From a virus: a DNA stretch of 20,263 nt. Shown here in pieces: positions 7,101 through 13,961 of the stretch. The notes under the pieces are model-generated. The model saw only the letters and a list, made by a program, of their open reading frames with translations. It searched no databases and was not told the DNA's origin. The stretch spans positions 1 through 20,263 of the IMG/VR virus record IMGVR_UViG_3300021410_000072. One strand, 5' to 3'. The stretch's first letter is position 1. Each line of letters starts with the position of its first letter. Position numbers and translations under genes: made by a program.

Positions 7101-8857
7101 AGACCCTTGCTTTCGCACCACGCCGCCCAGGCGAAAATGCCTTGGTAATCGATTTGTTCAGCGGCAAGCCCTGCGCCCCACAGCCGATTGCCTGCTGCGT
7201 CCGACATGCCCACGGAGAAGTACAGGAACCACCAGGCCGGATTGCTGGTCGCGCGCCACTCCCACGCCGCGCCCGTCCACACCCAGCAATGCGCCTGCAC
7301 CATGGCCGATAGCTGGTTAATCGATCCGTTCAGTTGCGCGGAGGCCCGCAGACGGATGCCCAGCCGAGCCTGCCCCGTGTAATCAGTCGGCGTGTCCTGA
7401 TAGGCGCGGATCTGCGCAACCGACACCGCGTTCGATTCCGTATTCGTCGACACGTCTGGCTGCATTTTGCGCAGACGCACCTCGTACTGGCCATGGCCAG
7501 TGTTGAAGCTGATGGTGATGCGCACCGGCTTGTTGGACGAGCCCGTCAGCTTCACCCCGGTGTTGGTCGTGTAGCCGATCAGCGGATCCGGCGCGACACC
7601 AGACCACGGACGGCCCAACTGGAACGGGTGCGGCAGCCAGCGCCATTCGTAGGTGACGCAGACCTGAACCTGGCCGTAGTTGTCGCCCGAACCGGTCTCA
7701 ACCATGCGGCACTCTTGGTACTGCTCGCCGTTGACGTGATCGCCAGCGTTCAGCGACCCGAAGCGGATCTGTTCCCAATAGCGCAACGCGCCGCTATCCC
7801 CGCTTTCCTGCTCCTTGTATTTTCCAAGCGCCCAGTAATGCGTCGCGTAGATCGGATCGGTGTATCCGCCAACCGGCGTCCAGTTGCCTTCCGGATAGCT
7901 TCGGTACTCGATCGCTACTTCCACCGATCGCGGTTCAAACGCACCGGTTTGCGCGTTGATGTTGTAAAGCGCAGCAACGAGCTCGAGCTGGACGTGATAG
8001 ACGTCTTTCGGCGTGGTGCGCGCCGTCCACCCGTCCACATACAACAGATCAAAGCCTGCCAGCGTATCAACGTTGTCCGGCACGATCGACAGTTGGCCGG
8101 TGTAATCCGACCGCTGGATCGTCACACCCTGGTAGCTCAGGATGTCTGTGTCACCGATGCGTAGATCGCTGATTTCGAGATCCTGCTGCAGGCCGAAGTG
8201 AAACGCCTGGTTCAGGAACTGATCGTCGCCGTAATAGAAGGTGTGCGGGTTGCCGGCCAAGTCGGGATAGACCTTATGCCGGCCGAACACGAACATCATG
8301 GGCTCGAACGGGCGGGCGCGGTTCGATGCCGCCCCGATTGTAAAACTCGGCGCGTCGCTTTCCTGCTGGGCAAGCTTCGCCGTCACCGGCTTCGGCAGCG
8401 GAATAAGGGCGTTTACCAGAAGCGATCCGCCAATCATCACGGCAGAGGCTGCCGCGGCACCGGCCACTGCCATGCCCGTGGTAACAGTGCCAGCAGCCGC
8501 ACCAGCATAGGCTCCGTAGGCACTCGCCGCCCAAGCGCCTGCGCCAGCCGAGGCCACTGCGATTGCTACGAGAGCGACTGTCCGAAGCACCTTATTCCCG
8601 CCGCCCCCTCCCTGCATGCGTGCGCGGATAGTGACCAGATCTCCTGGACGTGGAATCAGGCGCGCCCAAAGATGCTCTGGCACCAGATACCCGTTGTGAT
8701 GCACATAGACAGGACCGGTCGGGATCGCGATAGCATTGCGCAACACGTATGCGCCAAGCGTTTCGCGAGGAAGGAATTCTGCGAAGCAGACTTCGCGTCC
8801 GTCTGCCAGCAACGCATGTGGCATGGATACGAGGCGCGCGCTCTCGATCATTTCCAT
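4103..8857 (-). CDS. Tail tip / host-specificity protein (lambda gpJ-like, TipJ type)
   Basis: A 1584-residue central tail tip protein that contacts the host receptor. Residues about 1-80 look like a beta-grasp domain as in lambda gpI; a Gly run (83-87) and two hydrophobic stretches (about 89-110 and 118-150) follow. Residues about 570-735 form the baseplate-hub-like (Phage-tail_3) core, including GIFAWAAWCESKGLTFDYV and TRGDVVQASHDLTVWGYSG. A fibronectin-like segment (about 977-1059) follows. Residues about 1135-1326 are a lectin-like module beginning ARTNFAQYTEDF and ending in YAWGAQFESG then LPTPYL. The last 250 residues contain an acidic repeat and a strand pair (PNVQITWLNAVNGDRY) like H-type lectins. 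The frame is open to 8929; 8857 is preferred because GAGGG lies about 9 bases upstream, with ATG at 8851 (ATGA with the peptidase stop) as the alternative. Confidence 0.92.
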   Translation of the reverse strand: MEMIESARLVSMPHALLADGREVCFAEFLPRETLGAYVLRNAIAIPTGPVYVHHNGYLVPEHLWARLIPRPGDLVTIRARMQGGGGGNKVLRTVALVAIAVASAGAGAWAASAYGAYAGAAAGTVTTGMAVAGAAAASAVMIGGSLLVNALIPLPKPVTAKLAQQESDAPSFTIGAASNRARPFEPMMFVFGRHKVYPDLAGNPHTFYYGDDQFLNQAFHFGLQQDLEISDLRIGDTDILSYQGVTIQRSDYTGQLSIVPDNVDTLAGFDLLYVDGWTARTTPKDVYHVQLELVAALYNINAQTGAFEPRSVEVAIEYRSYPEGNWTPVGGYTDPIYATHYWALGKYKEQESGDSGALRYWEQIRFGSLNAGDHVNGEQYQECRMVETGSGDNYGQVQVCVTYEWRWLPHPFQLGRPWSGVAPDPLIGYTTNTGVKLTGSSNKPVRITISFNTGHGQYEVRLRKMQPDVSTNTESNAVSVAQIRAYQDTPTDYTGQARLGIRLRASAQLNGSINQLSAMVQAHCWVWTGAAWEWRATSNPAWWFLYFSVGMSDAAGNRLWGAGLAAEQIDYQGIFAWAAWCESKGLTFDYVLTQQKTAHEMLTMIARAGRASYTWQSGKLGVIWDAANQPHVGIVGPFNIKAGSFEVSYADATVDEIIGTFINPARNWEADEIRVAVPGAPRLNSPQKFELEGTISPELAARETNLIAASQLFHRRRVVWEMDIEGMMCTRGDVVQASHDLTVWGYSGRLKGGTRQLLILDRFVPITGAPAWMTLRTPHGAMANIQVGWTAGETDRVNVLSAWPAGFLAPDEITDTYTSALDFAWQFDPLTTPGRRLKIVHVQPLNDEGVRFEAVDDDPNYYNAEWNPYAYTPPRDGALIGSTVFAITFAETIQGVGNDDIEVRLDYVLSSAGRVRIDFNINSRFYSSVETTERNFVLKAHTGDLIQAQVTPLTLTGQGTPKYAEYSVVGLLIPLPAVDGLTSVYRDGLTVLRWNQVVDLRAPRYELRMGASWDDSQTIAITNSVESLAVGNGRYFVSARFDAPKGQVLYGPADSLEVAGATLVRNVLVTKAEHPGWTGDLGGAETVPVVATDPARFGGGDGNRTAFSLPVTTVDGEPVIYREDWQGRQLLYRTARTNFAQYTEDFTPTFWSKSGVTVQSAQALAPDGTLTANKITENSTNSTHIVSRGFPRAGGTTWTWSIFAKAAERSVAQIQIGNFANQVASNTVVIDLLTGNFTATDPSRTVITQFPDGWWRISTTVTIIQTASDLTIAPSIYTKAAFGGSATYLGDGSSGIYAWGAQFESGSLPTPYLSAPVNVARTITDYTRSGATITTAIAPLSGASMLWTGSGSRMQGGAAIIDNKLTLRGIGDMLAVDDVFAVDEVLWYGGVSGRGIYGTNDANIIDIGYPAPVRVDFDIDAYALNFGENVLSVEDIFAEDDILNASSMQFYSIQPQIRSAVNAGEWSDWVDYVPGLINARFFDVRLVLETRNPLIVPFVESFTWTVDVPDLIQRGELVTVPVGGLHIVYDKWFHATPNVQITWLNAVNGDRYVLSNQSEQGFSIVFYNGNTSVSRQMNHISQGY

Positions 8858-9231
8858 GCGTAGAAGCCCTCGATTTTGTAGTGGACGCGAATCATTTCGC
8901 GTAGCTTTTGACGGATCACGAATCCGCAACCTTGATCAGCGTGTAACACCCACCACTCGCCCGAGAGCCAGCACATTACCCCGATATGGCATGTGCGCCC
9001 GCGCCCAACAAATAGTGCTGGCTGACCGTCAATGGGATAGTCGATGCGATCGGCAAGATCGTCCTTGCTGGAATGAATCTGCACCGCTTGGTTGCGCAGC
9101 CCTGTGGCATGGACGTCGGGCAGCCGGCACTCCTTCCGCAAGACATCTCGAGCTACCCTCGCCGCCAAGGCGGCGCAGTCGCCAACGCCGGGGATATATG
9201 GCTCCCCCACATACTTCTCAGACCAGTGCAT
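8848..9231 (-). CDS. NlpC/P60-family tail peptidase (lambda gpK-like)
   Basis: A 127-residue cysteine peptidase of the NlpC/P60 type at the gpK position; it probably cuts peptidoglycan stem peptides or processes tip proteins as DNA is injected. The catalytic Cys is Cys19 in GVGDCAALAARVARDV, His82 lies in TCHIGVMCWL, and a third polar residue may be His97 in WVLHADQGCGF. Lambda gpK also has an N-terminal Mov34/JAMM-type domain; here it is absent and the protein is the NlpC domain only. The start at 9231 has only a weak ribosome-binding site (CTGGA). The end overlaps the start of the tip protein by a few bases. Confidence 0.85.
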   Translation of the reverse strand: MHWSEKYVGEPYIPGVGDCAALAARVARDVLRKECRLPDVHATGLRNQAVQIHSSKDDLADRIDYPIDGQPALFVGRGRTCHIGVMCWLSGEWWVLHADQGCGFVIRQKLREMIRVHYKIEGFYAWK

Positions 9232-9244
9232 ATCGTCCAGGCAA

Positions 9245-9274
9245 TAAAAAACCGCCCGAAGGCGGCTGTTTTTT
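9245..9274 (-). terminator. Intrinsic terminator after the lipoprotein gene
   Basis: Stem CCGCC/GGCGG with loop CGAA (9252-9265). On the minus strand it is followed directly by six T (9251-9246); on the plus strand a T-run follows after three bases, so it could work both ways. It begins right beside the lipoprotein stop and lies 14 bases from the peptidase start. Confidence 0.85.
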
Positions 9275-9659
9275 AGCGGCAGGCTGGCTGCCCAGTTTCG
9301 ATCGATCGCCTCACGGCACCGATCTGTTTGTCATCCCATACACCTTTGCCCCAAACCGTCACCTTGACTTCGGAGGTTTGGTCGCCGGTAGAGCGGATAT
9401 CGACTCTTTCCTGCGCAGCAGTCACGAGGCTCTGGTAGGTGAGGCGAAGCACTGCAGTTCTATTGTCGGTGTACAGGTTGCCAGTAACTCCAGCGTCATT
9501 CCCACAGAAGCGCATTTGCTGGTCTGCCCTTCGATAGGCCTCCTGATACCCCACTGGAACCGTAAACGTCTCTGACGGATAGGTTCCGTCTGGTGTCATA
9601 CCAGTAACGCAGCCAGCAGATAAAACCGCCAAACCTATCGCCATAAATTTTCTGTACAT
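9273..9659 (-). CDS. Small phage lipoprotein, moron candidate
   Basis: A 128-residue predicted lipoprotein. The signal peptide has a basic start (MYRK), a hydrophobic core and the lipobox LSAGC with the modified Cys at residue 17. The mature part contains VGYQEAYRRADQQMRFCGND, LYTDNRTAVLRLTYQSLV and a basic end RRSIETGQPACR; two Cys (about 52 and 127) could form a disulphide. The frame is open to 9719, but the ATG at 9659 has GGAG six bases upstream and gives a proper signal peptide. It interrupts the L-K order of tail genes and is followed directly by its own terminator, as expected for a cargo gene expressed from the prophage. A role in altering the cell surface or excluding other phages is possible, but nothing in the sequence proves it. 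Confidence 0.8.
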   Translation of the reverse strand: MYRKFMAIGLAVLSAGCVTGMTPDGTYPSETFTVPVGYQEAYRRADQQMRFCGNDAGVTGNLYTDNRTAVLRLTYQSLVTAAQERVDIRSTGDQTSEVKVTVWGKGVWDDKQIGAVRRSIETGQPACR

Positions 9660-9669
9660 GTTTTCTCCA

Positions 9670-9693
9670 CTATGGACGGAAAATCTACCATAG
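9670..9693. repeat. Inverted repeat upstream of the lipoprotein gene
   Basis: CTATGG at 9670-9675 is mirrored by CCATAG at 9688-9693 across 12 AT-rich bases; one more base on each flank also matches. It lies between the L-like gene and the lipoprotein ribosome-binding site. It could be a small operator or mRNA hairpin. A TTGATA sequence lies just upstream on the minus strand, but no good -10 box is found at the right distance, so I do not call a promoter. Confidence 0.3.
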
Positions 9694-9715
9694 CGCGTAT
9701 CAACTGCAGAAATTC

Positions 9716-10189
9716 TCACCAGAGCCCGGGCGCCGTAGCAGGCGTGAATGTCTTTGCCACGGCAGCACGGCCAAGTGTGTTGACGAAACCCAGCTGAGCC
9801 GACACCTTCTGGTTGTCGATCTTCATGGCCGTCATGTCCATGGTCATGTCGTACTCAAGCGTATTGGGGTCGCCCGGCAACGCCATCATCATCCGACATT
9901 TAGCCCCCTGACCACCTCGGCTGACCTCAAGCCACTGCGTTAACTCCTGGCCGATATTGTCGACCGAAAGCGTGGCCTGCGGGAGTTGACCCTCGATGTC
10001 ATCAGGCAACATCAATTCGAACGGGCACTTCAGAAACGTCTTGCCCTGGCTTACCAGGTCCTGGGTATCGTTGACCACGCGCACTGGCACTGCGAGTTCA
10101 GCATGCGTGATTTCCAGCATGACCAACATCGGTTCATTTACGCTGGTCGCCAGGACGTTCTTACGGCCATTCTGGGATAGGTTGCGCAT
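9716..10189 (-). CDS. DUF1833-like minor tail protein (gpL position)
   Basis: A 157-residue protein resembling the DUF1833 phage family, found after the M-like gene where lambda has gpL. It carries MLVMLEITHAELAVPVRVVND near the start (about residues 21-41), a GKTFLKCPFELMLPDD segment and LPQATLSVDNIGQELTQWLE. There is a single Cys in PFELM's neighbourhood and one more at the CRMMMALPGDP strand; the cluster of four Cys that binds iron-sulphur in lambda gpL is not seen. It is likely a tip-complex structural protein. Start at 10189 shares one base with the M-like stop. Confidence 0.8.
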   Translation of the reverse strand: MRNLSQNGRKNVLATSVNEPMLVMLEITHAELAVPVRVVNDTQDLVSQGKTFLKCPFELMLPDDIEGQLPQATLSVDNIGQELTQWLEVSRGGQGAKCRMMMALPGDPNTLEYDMTMDMTAMKIDNQKVSAQLGFVNTLGRAAVAKTFTPATAPGLW

Positions 10190-10542
10190 CAGCCCACCGT
10201 CTCGATCGATGCATTGAAGAACCAGAGGGGCCCGGACTTGCTCCAGGCAATGGCGCCGCCCACCAAGCGACCTTGCTTCGACACTCGGTCAACTGGATCA
10301 GTGAACGTGAACCACCCCGCGCCGCCGGATAGCGATAGGCGGTGATACGTGTCGAAGTTGATCTTGTCGGCTGTGCTTGTGACCATGACCCGCACGGTAC
10401 GAGTCACGATTGCCTTGGTACGCGTCGGACGCTGCTTCGCCAAGCCACCGTCCATCTCGCTGCGCAAGATGCCGTAATCCGGCGTCTCGCCATACCCATC
10501 GGCGAGCATTCTAGCGTAAGCAGGGAAAGAGGGACCAGCCAT
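10189..10542 (-). CDS. Minor tail protein (lambda gpM-like)
   Basis: A 117-residue minor tail protein at the lambda gpM position, acting at the distal end of the tail where the tip joins the tube. The pattern is MAGPSFPAYARMLADGY, RSEMDGGLAKQRPTRTKA, TVRVMVTSTADKINFDTYHR and a Trp-bearing C-terminal part with GGAGWFTFTDPVD and GPLWFFNASIE. The start shares one base with the tape measure stop (TAATG), and the next gene starts in a TGATG overlap with this stop, so all three are likely coupled. Confidence 0.82.
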   Translation of the reverse strand: MAGPSFPAYARMLADGYGETPDYGILRSEMDGGLAKQRPTRTKAIVTRTVRVMVTSTADKINFDTYHRLSLSGGAGWFTFTDPVDRVSKQGRLVGGAIAWSKSGPLWFFNASIETVG

Positions 10543-13334
10543 TACGCCATCGCTCCTTTCATTGCGCGCGCCATCGGCCCGTTGGTCTTCATGTCGACGA
10601 TGAAAACGTCCTGGATCATGCGCCTGCCATCGAATCGCATATCGCCCGGCTTGGCCTGTACAGGCTGGCTGGACTGGTTGATCAAATTGAACTCCACTTG
10701 CGGAGCCATGGCCTGGGTAGACTCACCCGCCAACGCTCTCATGGGCGTGACCGACCCGGGCTGATTGCCCATCAGCAAGTACTGCTTACCGCCCACATTG
10801 GCCATCTCAGGCGCGCCTGTCTCGTTGACCCGATAGACGTTCCCAGCAGACACGGGCCCGCCGATCGCACGGCCGCCGGTGATGTCCACCGTCGGGATGA
10901 ACCCGTCCGAGCCAGGGCTGTAGCCAGAAGCGGTCGACGCCACCGCCGGCGCAAAAGCCTGTCCAATCAGACCCGCCAAGCCCGAGATGGCTTGACGCGC
11001 ATAGACCCGCGCCATATCGGCAATGATGCTGTCGGCAAAGCCCGCGAAGTCGAGCTTCCCTTTGGCGATGAAGGTCGTCAGCCGATCTTCCATCCCACCG
11101 AAGACTGTTCCAAATACGTTCCCTGCGCTTTTGTAAGCGTCCGCCGCAGCATCAGCATAATTCTGGAAAGCATTCTGGAATCCCAGTTGCCAGCTACCGC
11201 GCAGTTGATCTTCTTGCTCGTAGAATTGGCGCTGCGCTGCAAGCGCCGCGTCCTGCCCCTCGGCAATCTTGCGACTGGCCTCGATATATTGGTCGCTCTT
11301 GACCAACCCGTCCTGCGCTGCCTTGGCAAGCTGGTCCTGATATCGCTGGTACTCGCGTCGAATACCGCTTTCGGACTGCACACGCTGCTGCGTTCGATCG
11401 CCCTGCCCATAGGCCGAAAGCGTCCGGTCATACTGTTCTTGCCGCGACGACTGGGACGACGCCATCGAGGCCTGAATCTGCGCCGACCGCTCCTCGAGCT
11501 TGATCAGCGCCTCGCGCTGCTTGACCTCCGCGGCCAGCGCCACATTCTTATCCAGCTGCGTGCGGATGGCATCCTGGCTGGCCAGCAGACTTTTCTGGTC
11601 CGCCGTCAAGATTTTCTTATCTTTCAGGTCGGCAATCTGCTGCTCGAATTTGGCCCGATCCTTGGCGGCGTCGGTGATTTTCTTCTCGCCGTCGGCCTGA
11701 GCTCGCAGCGACGCCTCCTGCTCTTTCAGCTGAAGCAGCATCTTGGCGCCGGCATCGTCCCGGTAGGCCTTGCCCGCAGCGGTTTTCGGATCCTTGTATT
11801 TCTCGTTGATCGCCGCGACGCGCTTCGCCGTTTCCTCCGCAGTGGCGCCCGTGATGGCCGCGTCTCGTTTGACCTGTTCGATCTCGCGGGCACGCTTCTT
11901 GGAATTGCTTTCGACCTCTTTGTCGAGTATCTCGTTGCGTTTCAGCGCCTCGATGCGCTCCGCCTCAGTTTTCGCCTGTGCCGCTTTGATTACAGCAGCC
12001 GTGCTGCGCTGCTGCAGTTGCTGGATCTCGGCGCTCAAGCGAGCGCGTTCCCCCTCCAACTGCTTCTGAGCACCTGCTGACGAACCGCGCGCGCCGCCGA
12101 CGGCAGCCCCGCCCGCCGTTTCGCCGAAGCCGCCGGCGTTCTGCAACGAGCGCAGACGATCACTTGCGGCTCGGATCTTCGTTTGCAAGTCGTCTACGGT
12201 ATCGGCGCGGCCAATTCCCTTCATCGCCTCCCAGGCGGTTGAGGCCGCGCCGGTGACGCCACGCCATGCACGCTCGATTACACCGAGATTCTGCGTTACC
12301 AGGCTGGCCTGCTTCTGAAACGCAGCAGCCAGCGTATCCTGCGCGAGAGCCACCGCCTCCTGAGTGCGGCCCTGCTTTTCCAACGCTTTCACCTGCTCGT
12401 ACACAGCAGACGTCAGGAAGTTGTATTTCTCGTTCAGCTTGGCAAGGGCGTCAGCGGGCGCGTCGCCGAGCGATTCGAACTCCTGCACCGTGTCACTGAT
12501 CTCTCGGCCGACGGCTCGATTCATCGCCACTGCGGCAGTAGCAATCGACTCCAGATTTGTTCCAGCGATCTTGCCGCTGGCGGCGATCTGATCAAGGGCT
12601 TCGACCGCTTTCCCGCGCGATCCAGCGACTGCGCCAACGCTGGTGGCCAGTCTCGTCAGATCCTCGGCCGTTTTCCCGACACGGTTGCCGCTTACGATGA
12701 GGGTATCGTTAAATCGTCGAGACTCCTCCGACCCCTTGTAGATCGCATAGCCGAAGGCTGCGGCCGCCGACACGATGAGAAGAAAGGGCGAAACCAAGCC
12801 AGCAATGGTGGACCCAAGCGCCTTGGCGGCTGGCACGACGCCACCGAACATGTCCTTTAATTGTCCGCCCTGCTGCAGGAGCACCGTCATCGGGGCCTGG
12901 CCACCCTGCAAGCCCACGACGATGTCAGTGATCTGCGCGGGCACATTCCGCATCGCCGCCGCCGTCGCCGCCGCGGACATGCCGAGATTGGCAGTGGACT
13001 TGGATGCCGCATCAATACGGCTCACAAGCGGCTCGTAGACGTCCTTCGAGACGCCTGCAGCGATCGCGCGATGGCGCGCATACTCCGCCGTCGTCATGCT
13101 CAGGCGGTTTGCTTGATTCTCAAGCGACTTTTCTACCCGCTTGGCGCTGGCAGAGATCTTGGAAGCCGACTGATCGGAGCTCGTGGCAATGTTGTCGATG
13201 CCCTGCGACACTTTCTTCGCAGACGTGATCGAGCTCGATTCCAGGTTCTGGAACGACTTCTTCACCCCTTCGATGCCGGCCATGGCGGCCGACCCATCGA
13301 CCGCCATCTTCAGGGTAGTTTTAAGCTCCGACAT
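10542..13334 (-). CDS. Tail tape measure protein (lambda gpH-like)
   Basis: A 930-residue protein that sets tail length and is threaded through the tube. The N-terminal 110 residues are helical and rich in Ser, Ala and Lys. Residues about 133-165 hold the family signature (AQITDIVVGLQGGQAP, then MTVLLQQGGQLKDMFGG), followed by a hydrophobic membrane-like segment at about 173-198 and then NDTLIVSGNRVGK. The middle (about 400-720) is charged, Lys/Glu/Gln-rich coiled coil. Near the C-terminus, GNVFGTVFGGMEDRLTTFI and GFADSIIADMARVYARQ match the lambda-type tape measure C-terminal domain. By the rule of about 0.15 nm per residue the tail would be roughly 140 nm. The ATG at 13334 is chosen over 13367 because AAGGAT precedes it and the family start MSELKTTLKM follows. 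Confidence 0.95.
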   Translation of the reverse strand: MSELKTTLKMAVDGSAAMAGIEGVKKSFQNLESSSITSAKKVSQGIDNIATSSDQSASKISASAKRVEKSLENQANRLSMTTAEYARHRAIAAGVSKDVYEPLVSRIDAASKSTANLGMSAAATAAAMRNVPAQITDIVVGLQGGQAPMTVLLQQGGQLKDMFGGVVPAAKALGSTIAGLVSPFLLIVSAAAAFGYAIYKGSEESRRFNDTLIVSGNRVGKTAEDLTRLATSVGAVAGSRGKAVEALDQIAASGKIAGTNLESIATAAVAMNRAVGREISDTVQEFESLGDAPADALAKLNEKYNFLTSAVYEQVKALEKQGRTQEAVALAQDTLAAAFQKQASLVTQNLGVIERAWRGVTGAASTAWEAMKGIGRADTVDDLQTKIRAASDRLRSLQNAGGFGETAGGAAVGGARGSSAGAQKQLEGERARLSAEIQQLQQRSTAAVIKAAQAKTEAERIEALKRNEILDKEVESNSKKRAREIEQVKRDAAITGATAEETAKRVAAINEKYKDPKTAAGKAYRDDAGAKMLLQLKEQEASLRAQADGEKKITDAAKDRAKFEQQIADLKDKKILTADQKSLLASQDAIRTQLDKNVALAAEVKQREALIKLEERSAQIQASMASSQSSRQEQYDRTLSAYGQGDRTQQRVQSESGIRREYQRYQDQLAKAAQDGLVKSDQYIEASRKIAEGQDAALAAQRQFYEQEDQLRGSWQLGFQNAFQNYADAAADAYKSAGNVFGTVFGGMEDRLTTFIAKGKLDFAGFADSIIADMARVYARQAISGLAGLIGQAFAPAVASTASGYSPGSDGFIPTVDITGGRAIGGPVSAGNVYRVNETGAPEMANVGGKQYLLMGNQPGSVTPMRALAGESTQAMAPQVEFNLINQSSQPVQAKPGDMRFDGRRMIQDVFIVDMKTNGPMARAMKGAMA

Positions 13335-13955
13335 TTCGATCCTTGTGCATCTCGTCCAGCGCGGCACCTTCCATCAGGCGCACATCGGCGGTAACCGTCG
13401 GCCACTCGGCCCTATCCACGTGCTGCATCTCGAGCATGAAGGGCAGCACCCCGTAATCCAGGCCGGTAGCGCCAGCAGCGCCCACCCTCCACTGGGTACG
13501 CATCGCTTCGAACACAGCAAAGGACGGGAAAGCCTCCTCCCACACTTCTACGGCCACCTCGACGTCTTCCGGCAAAAGGCCCCAGGCCGCAAGCAACTTT
13601 GGATCAGGGGCCTTCTGGAAAAGCGCGCGTGCGGCCGAGGTCAGTTTTTTGAGCGCGCCTTGCTCAGCTCGGCGAGGTAACAATCGAAAATCGCCGGAAT
13701 GGCACCGTGATAGTTCTGGCAAAGCTCGTCGAGCGCTTCCTCGGAGAACTCCGCATCCACGCCGGTCCAGCCAGCGATAATCTCCGACAGGAGCGAGCCA
13801 TCGGTCTCCTCGGAGGAAGCTGCTCGATCGAAAAATTCCTTCACCTTGTCACGAGTCATGTGCTTGAACGTGAGCGCGAGATCGGCGGTCTGCCCACCGG
13901 GCACAGGAATCTTGACCGTCGCATCGAATGTCGGATTGGCTTTGATGGTGAACAT
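13321..13955 (-). CDS. Tail assembly chaperone, frameshifted long form (gpGT-like)
   Basis: Predicted -1 frameshift product of about 211 residues: 104 from the G frame, then 107 from the T frame beginning LTSAARALFQKAPD. The T part is DUF1799-like and contains LAAWGLLPEDVEVAVEVWEE and a Trp/Gly-rich end (TQWRVGAAGATGLDYGVLPF). In lambda the GT form binds the tape measure through its T part while G fills the rest, so a fixed G:GT ratio matters. The T frame has an in-frame ATG at 13722, but no good ribosome-binding site supports separate translation, and it lies wholly inside G. The end overlaps the tape measure start by 14 bases. Existence of the fusion is inferred from the slippery site and conserved order. 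Confidence 0.85.
13641..13955 (-). CDS. Tail assembly chaperone, short form (gpG-like)
   Basis: A 104-residue protein at the lambda gpG position, between tail tube and tape measure. Such chaperones coat the tape measure during tail assembly and are absent from the finished virion. Features: an N-terminal beta part (PTFDATVKIPVPGGQTADLA), then a helical region containing TRDKVKEFFDRAA and EALDELCQNYHGAIPAIFDCYL. It ends SKARSKN followed by TGA, and those last codons form an A_AAA_AAC slippery site; a fraction of ribosomes should shift to -1 and make the GT form. It begins 6 bases after the tail tube stop. Confidence 0.88.
   Translation of the reverse strand: MFTIKANPTFDATVKIPVPGGQTADLALTFKHMTRDKVKEFFDRAASSEETDGSLLSEIIAGWTGVDAEFSEEALDELCQNYHGAIPAIFDCYLAELSKARSKN
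13644..13650 (-). promoter_or_regulatory. Programmed -1 frameshift slippery site A_AAA_AAC
   Basis: The minus strand reads TCA AAA AAC TGA in the G frame. The heptamer A AAA AAC is in the exact X_XXY_YYZ register and is followed at once by the G stop. After slipping by -1, reading continues CTG ACC TCG in the T frame, which stays open to 13321. No strong downstream stem-loop was found by eye. Confidence 0.88.
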
Positions 13956-13961
13956 GGGCGA

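Noticed and set aside
9694-9703. TTGATA as a -35 promoter box for the lipoprotein gene
   Set aside because: No acceptable -10 sequence is found 16 to 18 bases downstream, so a promoter cannot be supported from sequence alone.
10698-12080. Long plus-strand open frame of 460 codons
   Set aside because: It is the antisense of the tape measure coiled coil, rich in Leu/Arg repeats produced by the codon bias of the real gene, with no family pattern.
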